A stretch of DNA of 48,237 nt from assembly GCA_017473705.1 (NCBI GenBank), contig JAFUJQ010000013.1, forward strand, positions 1-48,237, given 5' to 3'. Source of the stretch: Bacteroidales bacterium. GTDB taxonomy: Bacteria > Bacteroidota > Bacteroidia > Bacteroidales > UBA932. This document shows positions 42,420 through 48,237 of the stretch, in pieces. The notes beneath the pieces are model-generated. The model made no database searches and was not told where the DNA came from. It saw only the letters and a list, made by a program, of their open reading frames with translations. The translations under genes and the position numbers were made by a program. Each line of letters opens with the position of its first letter. Position 1 is the stretch's first letter.

Positions 42420-43535
42420 TTATTTCTGGTATTTCTTAGTATGCTCGGCAATCAGTTCGGCATCGTCGAAATAGTCGATCTTCATGGCCTTGCGTACATC
42501 CGCGAGGGTCTTGGCCGCTTCTGCGCGGGCTACTTCAGAGCCCTTGCGCAGAATCTCATATACCTGCGGGATATTCTGCTCATAATGCGCTCTCCTCTCG
42601 CGCATAGGCTGCAGGAACTCCTCCATGATGTTGAAGAGGAACTTCTTGCATGTGCCGTCACCCAGTCCGCCACGGCGGTAGTGATCCTTCATCTCCTCGA
42701 GGTTTGCATACTCAGGAAGATACTTCGCAAAGTGGTCGTCTGTGCTGAATGCGTCGAGATATGTGAAGACCACATTGCCCTCAATGTGACCGGGATCTGT
42801 GATCTGGAGATGCTCAGGATCGGTGTACATGCTGTTCACCTTCTTCTTTATCTCCTTTGATGTGTCCGAGAGGTAGATGCAGTTTCCGAGAGACTTGCTC
42901 ATCTTCGCCTTTCCGTCAGTGCCAGGGAGGCGGCAGCATGTCGCATTTTCCGGAAGCATCATCTCCGGAGTCACGAGAGTCTCGCCGTATACTGTGTTGA
43001 ACTTGTGCACGATCTCGCGCGTCTGCTCTATCATAGGAGCCTGGTCTACGCCCACAGGAACCGTTGTCGCACGGAACGCTGTGATGTCTGACGCCTGGCT
43101 TATAGGATATGTGAAGAATCCCACAGGGATGCCCTTCTTGTTCTGTGCCTCGTCATCGTCGCTGTCGCAGAATCCTCTCAGCTGCACCTCCTGCTTTACG
43201 GTAGGGTTGCGCTGAAGCCTCTGCACTGTGACAAGGTTCATATAATAGAATGCAAGCTCGCAAAGTTCAGGAACCTGAGACTGGATGAAGATTGTGACCT
43301 TCTCAGGGTCGAGGCCTGCCGAAAGATAGTCCAATGCCACTTCTATGATGTTCTGACGCACCTTTTCAGGATTGTCTGCATTGTCTGTCAGCGCCTGCGC
43401 GTCTGCAATCATGATGAATATCTTTTCGTACTCACCCGAATTCTGGAGCTCTACTCTCCTCTTGAGTGATCCGACATAATGTCCCAAATGAAGTTTGCCT
43501 GTAGGACGGTCTCCCGTCAAAATGATCTTGCCCAT
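42420..43535 (-). CDS. trpS: Tryptophanyl-tRNA synthetase
   Basis: A 371-residue class I aminoacyl-tRNA synthetase that charges tRNA-Trp. The HIGH-type signature is PTGKLHLGHYVG (about 11-22) and the KMSKS loop is GKAKMSKSLGN. Trp-specific segments include PVGVDQAPMIEQ. The length is normal for the bacterial enzyme. It is transcribed alone from a TATATTTG box at 43591-43598 (minus strand), leaving a leader of about 50 bases; I found no clear tandem Trp codons or antiterminator in it. Confidence 0.96.
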   Translation of the reverse strand: MGKIILTGDRPTGKLHLGHYVGSLKRRVELQNSGEYEKIFIMIADAQALTDNADNPEKVRQNIIEVALDYLSAGLDPEKVTIFIQSQVPELCELAFYYMNLVTVQRLQRNPTVKQEVQLRGFCDSDDDEAQNKKGIPVGFFTYPISQASDITAFRATTVPVGVDQAPMIEQTREIVHKFNTVYGETLVTPEMMLPENATCCRLPGTDGKAKMSKSLGNCIYLSDTSKEIKKKVNSMYTDPEHLQITDPGHIEGNVVFTYLDAFSTDDHFAKYLPEYANLEEMKDHYRRGGLGDGTCKKFLFNIMEEFLQPMRERRAHYEQNIPQVYEILRKGSEVARAEAAKTLADVRKAMKIDYFDDAELIAEHTKKYQK

Positions 43536-43590
43536 AAGTTTCTCTCACAATTTTGGCGTTATTAATGCGTATTTCACCACAAAATACCCA

Positions 43591-43627
43591 CAAATATAAC
43601 AATCTTTTTCGAAAGTCGGTATATTTG
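43591..43627. promoter_or_regulatory. Divergent promoters of trpS and the DUF2147 gene
   Basis: TATATTTG occurs on the minus strand at 43591-43598 (trpS) and on the plus strand at 43620-43627 (DUF2147 gene). Both match TAnnTTTG fully. Confidence 0.6.
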
Positions 43628-43654
43628 CGTCCGTAACTAAAACCAGAACTATAG

Positions 43655-44083
43655 ATGAAAAAGATTATTTTCAGCATGATCTTCATGCTTCTGCCCCTCG
43701 CGGCAGCATTCGCACAGGACGTTGCAGGAAAGTGGAAACTCGAAGACGGATCGGCAATCGTAGAGGTCTACAAGAGCGGCGACGTATACAACGGCAAGGT
43801 AGTATGGCTCCAGAATCCTACTGAGGCTGACGGATCCCCTGCAGTTGACAACAAGAACCCCGACAAGTCTCTCCGCACAAGACAGATCATCGGTCTGAAC
43901 ATGCTCAGCGGCCTCAAGGCACAGGGCGGCAACGAGTACGGCGGCGGATCGATCTACGATCCGGGCAACGGTAAGACCTACAACTGCTCGATGAAGGTCG
44001 AGGGCGACATCCTCAGAGTACGCGGCTCACTCGACAAGAAAGGTCTCCTCGGAAGAACAATGAACTGGATAAGAGTGAAATAA
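43655..44083 (+). CDS. DUF2147 secreted protein
   Basis: A 142-residue protein with a signal peptide (MKKIIFSMIFMLLPLAAAFA, cleavage before QDV). The mature part starts with VAGKWKLEDGSAIVEVYKSG and shows the beta-strand pattern of DUF2147, a small periplasmic beta-barrel domain with lipocalin-like features. The segments RQIIGLNMLSGLK and WIRVK at the end are typical. The ligand is unknown. The gene is monocistronic and followed by repeat copy C. Confidence 0.87.
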   Translation: MKKIIFSMIFMLLPLAAAFAQDVAGKWKLEDGSAIVEVYKSGDVYNGKVVWLQNPTEADGSPAVDNKNPDKSLRTRQIIGLNMLSGLKAQGGNEYGGGSIYDPGNGKTYNCSMKVEGDILRVRGSLDKKGLLGRTMNWIRVK

Positions 44084-44092
44084 CACACAACA

Positions 44093-44203
44093 ACCGGCGT
44101 GACAAATATCTGCTTTGATTTGTCACGCCGGTATTGTTTTTGGGCTGATTCGGGCAGTTTTCCCTATCGGCGTGACACGGAAACGCATTTATGTGTCACA
44201 CCG
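44093..44203. repeat. Paired-hairpin repeat, copy C
   Basis: Hairpin 1 has a perfect 15-bp stem, 44093-44107 with 44118-44132. Hairpin 2 pairs 44168-44178 with 44193-44203, with one C-A mismatch. The 35-base spacer carries GATTCGGGCA. It lies between the convergent ends of the DUF2147 gene and the FNT channel gene. Confidence 0.87.
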
Positions 44204-44217
44204 GTCTGAACATGAAA

Positions 44218-44835
44218 TCAATACTGATCTTTGGCCAGAACTATTCTGTAAAGATTGCAGCCGATCAGGTTTCCGATAACTATGCAGGCGTATACGCCAA
44301 GGACCTGGAGTGCATGAGCTTTCAGGAACGCCACCGGCACACAGAGGTAGTAGAAGGCGTCGGCCACGCAGTGGGTGAAGCCGCATACGATGAAGAGCGG
44401 AACACCGAACAGGAGCGGAAGATATTTCTCCTGACGGGCAAATGTCACCGCTGTCGTCATCAGGAATCCGCAGCCGATGCCGAGGAGACCGCAGCGGAGC
44501 GCTCCGGTGCGGAGGCGGAGCTCCAGGATCTTCTGAGCGGCACTCTGTATGTCCATCGGTGAGACTCTGGCCAGAAGTGCAAGGCAGAGACATCCGATGA
44601 TGTTTCCCAGGAGTATGATGAAGAGTTCGCCTACCTGGTTCTTCTCTATGAATCCTGCTGTTCCGGTATAAAGCTTGAGCTTATATCCCACAACGGCAAG
44701 AAGGCCGAGGGAGAAGAGCACGGCACCGACGAGGCTGCCGTAAGTCTCAGCCTGAATACCTGAAGCGAGGAATCCGAATCCCGCTGTTCCTATGCATATG
44801 CCCGCAAAAATCGACGAGCGTAAAAGTTTCAACAT
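44218..44835 (-). CDS. Formate/nitrite transporter (FNT) family channel
   Basis: A 205-residue membrane protein with six hydrophobic segments, shorter than FocA (about 285) but typical of the small FNT-like proteins of Bacteroidota. The segment LYTGTAGFIEKNQVG resembles the first re-entrant half-helix of the family, and VCGFTHCVADAFYYL matches the G-F-x-H central histidine region that controls conduction of formate, nitrite or hydrosulfide. The transported anion cannot be told. A TATCTTTG box lies at 44861-44868 on the minus strand. Confidence 0.82.
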   Translation of the reverse strand: MLKLLRSSIFAGICIGTAGFGFLASGIQAETYGSLVGAVLFSLGLLAVVGYKLKLYTGTAGFIEKNQVGELFIILLGNIIGCLCLALLARVSPMDIQSAAQKILELRLRTGALRCGLLGIGCGFLMTTAVTFARQEKYLPLLFGVPLFIVCGFTHCVADAFYYLCVPVAFLKAHALQVLGVYACIVIGNLIGCNLYRIVLAKDQY

Positions 44836-44877
44836 ATATCCTTAAGGTTAAAATTGCGTGCAAAGATATATTATTTT

Positions 44878-45564
44878 CTACAATCCCTCGTTTTCGATCT
44901 CTATGACATTGAGAATATCAGCGCAGACGACGAACTTCACATTATATCCGGCGAATGACAATCCGTATTCCCTGTGCGGGTCATTATGATAGGAAGGGCG
45001 AGGATCCAGGCTCAACGTCTCGACGAGCGCAGCCAAGACATCGTCATCAGTCACTTTCGCCACAAGTTCTGCTGAGATCTTCACCTTGAGCTTCCGTTCA
45101 GACAGCTCGTCAACATAGCCACAGACGGCCTCCGGACGCGAATCCGCATATCTTATATACGGCTTTATATCATATATAGGAGTACCGTCCATTAAGTCAG
45201 CACCCTTGACATATATGACTGGACCATCCGGTGTGTCTGGATCTATGGAAGTGATCTCCACACATGACAGTCCTATAGGGTTCGGCCTGTATGGCGACCT
45301 TGTCGCGAACACGCCCATGTGGGCGTTTCCGCCAAGGCGCGGAGGCCTCACTGTCGGCTGCCACTCTGCATGCCTGTTGGCCGAAAACTCCCAGATCATC
45401 CAGAGATGCGAGAATTCTTCAAGGCCTCTCAATGAATCTATGTTCCTGAATTCCTTTTCAAAGACTATCTTGCCAGAGAGGCTCTCTGCAAGACCGCTCT
45501 GACGCGGAATCCCGAATTTCTCGGGAAACTCCGTCCTGATATGCGCAATCGGCCTGATTTCCAT
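44878..45564 (-). CDS. trmO: tRNA (N6-threonylcarbamoyladenosine37-N6)-methyltransferase TrmO
   Basis: A 228-residue protein of the TsaA/TrmO family. The beta-barrel core is marked by GLEEFSHLWMIWEFS, the SAM-binding segment FATRSPYRPNPIGLS and LMDGTPIYDIKPYI, all near-diagnostic. It methylates N6 of t6A at position 37 of certain tRNAs. A C-terminal extension of about 60 residues, as in E. coli, is present. It is transcribed alone from a TAAATTTG box at 45587-45594 (minus strand). Confidence 0.93.
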   Translation of the reverse strand: MEIRPIAHIRTEFPEKFGIPRQSGLAESLSGKIVFEKEFRNIDSLRGLEEFSHLWMIWEFSANRHAEWQPTVRPPRLGGNAHMGVFATRSPYRPNPIGLSCVEITSIDPDTPDGPVIYVKGADLMDGTPIYDIKPYIRYADSRPEAVCGYVDELSERKLKVKISAELVAKVTDDDVLAALVETLSLDPRPSYHNDPHREYGLSFAGYNVKFVVCADILNVIEIENEGL

Positions 45565-45586
45565 GACAAATCATAGTTACAACCCT

Positions 45587-45613
45587 CAAATTTATAAAAT
45601 TTATGTAACTTTA
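45587..45613. promoter_or_regulatory. Divergent promoters of trmO and the debranching-type gene
   Basis: TAAATTTG on the minus strand (45587-45594) and TAACTTTA on the plus strand (45606-45613, one mismatch to TAnnTTTG) lie back to back with 11 bases between them. Confidence 0.5.
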
Positions 45614-45644
45614 TAGCAATTATTGATTACAGAAATAAACAGAT

Positions 45645-47804
45645 ATGAAAAAGACAGCTGGCATATGCCTATTGGCAGCGACTGTGATAGCGCAGTCTTG
45701 CGGATTTGGAAATAGGGAAATGGCCTCCGACACACTTGGCGTCAAGGTTTCCCCTGAAGAGAACAGGGAGTATTCATACACCGACAAGAAGGCCGGATAC
45801 TGGTATGGCTCGACCCACCAGGAGAAGACCGAATGGTGGTCTGGATGGAACATGGCAAAGAAGAGGATACTCGCTGACTACGCTATCGGAGTAGATGATC
45901 CTGCCATAGGCACCGACCTCGCGCTCAACAGGAAGGACGCCCTCGAATGCGTCGTATATCCGGACAGGATCGTGCGCGACTGGGGCCACACTCAGGAGAC
46001 ATTCCAGATGCTTGACAACACCCCTGTCCTTTCGATCGATCTTGTCTCGATAGCAGATTCTCTCTTCATTGTTCCTGACCTCAGCCACATATCGGAAGTG
46101 AAAGATTCGGAACACGGGCTGTTCCTGACTCCGACAGAGGCTCCAGACATGAATATCCTCATTGCACCGGCCAGGAAAACCGGTTTCGTGAGGTTCGGAG
46201 ACGGCATCAAGGCCGGGGCGGAGGCTGACGGATTCATAATGACATATGGCACTGAAGATGAATGCATTGCACTCGCCGACCTGTATCGTAAGTCAGGCAG
46301 GCAGATGATGAAGGAGAGGAAAGAAAGGATCAGCAGGCTCATCACAGATTACAACTATGTGAAGACCAACCTGCCGTCGCTTGACAGCGCACTGAACTGG
46401 ATCACCATCACCATGGACGAACTCATCACCGAGCAGCAGGGCAAGGGAATTTATGCCGGCCTGCCATGGTTCAATGAATACTGGGGACGAGACATGTTCA
46501 TATCATTCCCGGGCGCATGCCTCGTGACCGGCCAGTTCGAGACAGCCAAGCAGATCCTCAAGGACTTCGCACAGCTTCAGGACACCGATCCGGCGTCTGA
46601 GACATACGGCAGAATCCCTAACAGGGCGAACCTGGAGGGCATACTCTATAATACTACAGACGGCACCCCACGCTTCGTGATCCAGGCGCTTGAGGTTGCG
46701 AAATATTCGGGAGATATAGACTTCCTCCACGACCTCTACCCTGCCATCAAGACAAGCATCGACGCCTCGATAAAGAACTACACAGACGAGAACGGATACC
46801 TCACACATGCCGACGCGGACACATGGATGGACGTGAAGAGAAACGGCATCCCGGGCTCACCGCGCGGCGACAGAGCCAATGACATCCAGGCACTATGGTA
46901 CGACCAGCTTACGGCCGGCAGCGAGATCGCCCGTCTCATGGGCGACACTGCGTCAGCAGAGGAATGGAGCGGCCTGGCGACATTGCTGTCAAGCAACTTC
47001 GAGCGCGACTACTGCGCTAAGGATGAGGCTCTTATATATGACCACTTGAACTCAGACGGAACCCCTGACAAGCAGTTCCGCCCTAACCAGCTCTACTGCT
47101 TCGAGCTCGTTAACGACGACATTTTCAAGCAGAAGGTCACAAGGCGGGTATGGGAAGAACTCGTGTATCCATGGGGCGTCGCATCGCTCGCCCAGTGGGA
47201 TCCGCAGTTCCATCCTCAGCACGAGAACTGGCACTACTATCACAAGGATGATGCATATCACAACGGTACCATCTGGCTCTGGAACAACGGAGCGGCGATG
47301 CAGAGGATGATCGAGTACGGACAGGTCGAGCCTGCATGGGAGCTCTTCAAGAACATGAACAGGCAGGCGTTGAACGAAGGAGCCGTCGGCAGCCTCAGCG
47401 AGAATGCAGACGCGCATCCGCGTGAAGGGCAGTCATGGGTGAAGCGTTCTGGAACATTCCTCCAGGCATGGAGCAACGCAGAGCACCTGCGTGCATGGTA
47501 CCAGCACTTCCTCGGCATCCGTCCGAACCTGCTTGAGGGCAAGATCGTGATCGAGCCACGCATCCCGGCAGAAATCACCGACCTCGAAACCAAAGTCAAG
47601 ATCGGGAACGGCTCACTGCGCTACAGTTACCACAACGGCAAAGTGTCTGTCAAACTTGATGGATGCGACGCCGACCTCGAGATACACGAGCAGCATGGCC
47701 AGCAGGCCTCTCCCCTCTTCGAAAGCGTAAGCTTCTGCACTCCAGACCCGCTCGAGAAGTATCCATGCTTCGACACCTATTACGAAGAAGCACTGACATA
47801 CTAG
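45645..47804 (+). CDS. Glycogen-debranching-type glycoside hydrolase, lipoprotein
   Basis: A 719-residue protein. The N-terminus has a signal sequence and a relaxed lipobox, IAQSC, with Cys19, so it is probably a membrane-anchored periplasmic or surface protein. An N-terminal beta domain runs to about residue 215. The C-terminal domain is an (alpha/alpha)6 barrel of the amylo-alpha-1,6-glucosidase/MGH1-like type: LPWFNEYWGRDMFISFPG, GRIPNRANLEG, TWMDVKRNG and NADAHPREGQSWV carry its acidic catalytic candidates. It should hydrolyse alpha-glucosidic or related linkages; exact specificity is uncertain. It is transcribed alone. Its stop codon lies inside an 18-bp tandem repeat. Confidence 0.87.
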   Translation: MKKTAGICLLAATVIAQSCGFGNREMASDTLGVKVSPEENREYSYTDKKAGYWYGSTHQEKTEWWSGWNMAKKRILADYAIGVDDPAIGTDLALNRKDALECVVYPDRIVRDWGHTQETFQMLDNTPVLSIDLVSIADSLFIVPDLSHISEVKDSEHGLFLTPTEAPDMNILIAPARKTGFVRFGDGIKAGAEADGFIMTYGTEDECIALADLYRKSGRQMMKERKERISRLITDYNYVKTNLPSLDSALNWITITMDELITEQQGKGIYAGLPWFNEYWGRDMFISFPGACLVTGQFETAKQILKDFAQLQDTDPASETYGRIPNRANLEGILYNTTDGTPRFVIQALEVAKYSGDIDFLHDLYPAIKTSIDASIKNYTDENGYLTHADADTWMDVKRNGIPGSPRGDRANDIQALWYDQLTAGSEIARLMGDTASAEEWSGLATLLSSNFERDYCAKDEALIYDHLNSDGTPDKQFRPNQLYCFELVNDDIFKQKVTRRVWEELVYPWGVASLAQWDPQFHPQHENWHYYHKDDAYHNGTIWLWNNGAAMQRMIEYGQVEPAWELFKNMNRQALNEGAVGSLSENADAHPREGQSWVKRSGTFLQAWSNAEHLRAWYQHFLGIRPNLLEGKIVIEPRIPAEITDLETKVKIGNGSLRYSYHNGKVSVKLDGCDADLEIHEQHGQQASPLFESVSFCTPDPLEKYPCFDTYYEEALTY

Positions 47805-47880
47805 TCTGGACCGACTTGCCAGTCCAGGCTGACATGCCAGCCTGAGCTGACAGTTCCAGACGGCCCTGACAGTTCCAGCT
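47791..47880 (+). repeat. 18-bp tandem repeat, five imperfect units
   Basis: Units start at 47791, 47809, 47827, 47845 and 47863. The shared core is CTGACAt(g/t)CCAG. The first unit contains the last codons and stop of the glycoside hydrolase gene, and the other four would read in frame after it if the stop were lost. Confidence 0.75.
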
Positions 47881-47887
47881 AACCGGT

Positions 47888-47978
47888 AAGTTCAAAAGCA
47901 CAAAAAACGGGCTTTTCTGTGCTTTTGAACTTAATTTTACCAGTCTAAAACACAAAATAAGCCGTTTTTGTGCTTTTA
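47888..47978. repeat. Pair of GTGCTTTT hairpins
   Basis: AAGTTCAAAAGCACA (47888-47902) and its exact complement (47918-47932) form a 15-bp stem. A second hairpin at 47946-47978 has nearly the reverse-complement sequence of the first (both with CACAAAA, GCCGTTTT and GTGCTTTT). The two thus form an inverted pair around ATTTTACCAG. Confidence 0.7.
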
Positions 47979-47996
47979 ACCAATTTACGCTTACGA

Positions 47997-48030
47997 AAAA
48001 CCCCTCTCAGAATGCACTGAGAGGGGTTTT
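47997..48030. terminator. Bidirectional terminator hairpin
   Basis: AAAACCCCTCTCAG (47997-48010) pairs perfectly with CTGAGAGGGGTTTT (48017-48030) around a six-base loop. The A and T runs at its edges make it active on either strand. It would end transcription from the glycoside hydrolase gene and shield it from the insertion element. Confidence 0.88.
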
Positions 48031-48071
48031 CTGTGGTGTCACCGGCTTGCAAACTTGTTACTTCCTGCAAC

Positions 48072-48237
48072 GTAAGCATCCGACGAAATGCATATTGTAG
48101 CGGGCAGCGATGCTCGCTACTTTTGCATAAAAAAGGAAAGCTTATGATGACACGTGAAGAAATCCTCTCGATCGAGGAGTACTGTGCAGAGCATAAGATC
48201 TCGCACAAGAAGCGTCTGGAAGAACTCGGAATACCGT
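48072..48237 (+). mobile_element. Left end of an IS66-type insertion sequence (partial)
   Basis: GTAAGCATCCGAC at 48072-48084 resembles the terminal inverted repeats of IS66-family elements, which usually begin with GTAAGCG. A TACTTTTG promoter box (48118-48125) and a small ORF follow within 75 bases, as at the start of IS66 elements. The rest of the element is outside the window. Confidence 0.55.
48144..48237 (+). CDS. IS66-type accessory ORF, N-terminal fragment
   Basis: The last 94 bases encode MMTREEILSIEEYCAEHKIS and eleven more residues with no stop before the window edge. A helical, charged start of this kind, with a run like KKRLEELGIP, fits the small TnpA-like accessory protein that precedes tnpB and the transposase in Bacteroidota IS66 elements. 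GGAAAG lies nine bases before the first ATG; the second ATG, one codon later, is equally possible. The call depends mainly on the IS66-like end upstream. Confidence 0.5.
   Translation, partial: MMTREEILSIEEYCAEHKISHKKRLEELGIP

Larger units (their letters stand above)
47805..48071. other. Intergenic region with repeats and hairpins, no gene
   Basis: Between the glycoside hydrolase gene and the IS66-type end there is no credible gene. The gap holds the 18-bp tandem repeat, two A/T-rich hairpins (47888-47932 and 47946-47978) and a strong terminator (47997-48030). Confidence 0.7.

Noticed and set aside
47791-47880. CRISPR-like short repeats
   Set aside because: Units are contiguous with no spacers and imperfect; no cas genes are present.

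Overview
The window is a 48 kb piece of a Bacteroidota chromosome, almost certainly order Bacteroidales. The basis is the gene content (DUF4301, DUF721-recF, the xerC-hpf pair, a standalone HsdR_N protein, a 5'-nucleotidase split over two genes), the relaxed lipoprotein signals, and the many start regions carrying the Bacteroidetes -7 box TAnnTTTG with little or no Shine-Dalgarno sequence. I cannot assign a genus. Both edges lie in mobile DNA: the 3' end of an IS30-family transposase on the left (3-131), and on the right an IS66-type terminal sequence plus the first codons of a small accessory ORF (48072 onward).

Left part (211-7264). An orphan lipoprotein and a decayed DUF4419 gene come first. 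A minus-strand operon (7264 to 1924) follows: a two-TM protein of unknown function, a GNAT acetyltransferase, ResB and CcsA for cytochrome c maturation, and a tri-haem cytochrome c peroxidase of the YhjA type. A plus-strand operon (7349-11799) encodes a BASS-family transporter, a PlsC-type acyltransferase, an outer-membrane beta-barrel and a deoxynucleoside kinase. It runs into a membrane-bound LytTR regulator (minus) that has a phased array of TCACA motifs upstream.

Core (12954-27894). A SAM methyltransferase is followed by a ten-gene minus-strand operon: holA, ABC ATPase, ABC permease, 5'-nucleotidase C-domain, 5'-nucleotidase N-domain, mntP, recF, DUF721, pdxB, DUF4301. A second minus operon is hsdR_N-like, cca, xerC-like, hpf. 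It starts from a promoter that overlaps, back to back, the promoter of an RluA-family pseudouridine synthase.

Accessory part (28139-40644). A compact polysaccharide operon encodes a flippase, an FrhB-like iron-sulfur protein, a pyruvyltransferase, GT2 and GT4. Then comes a Dabb protein, a second soluble-plus-two-TM protein, and, divergent from it, a 1347-residue HEPN-NACHT (STAND) NTPase with a long helical C-terminus. The NTPase gene overlaps a glycerophosphodiester phosphodiesterase gene by ATGA. This membrane protein / HEPN-NACHT / GDPD locus is the best candidate for an undescribed defence or conflict system.

Right part (40619-47804). A small membrane protein with a YeiH-type transporter, trpS, a DUF2147 protein, an FNT channel, trmO and a glycogen-debranching-type lipoprotein.

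Across the window, a roughly 111-bp element made of two GCGTGACA/TGTCACGC hairpins occurs three times (1704, 27919, 44093), each time in a 3' intergenic gap. Functions are read from motifs and memory of families; no search was run.
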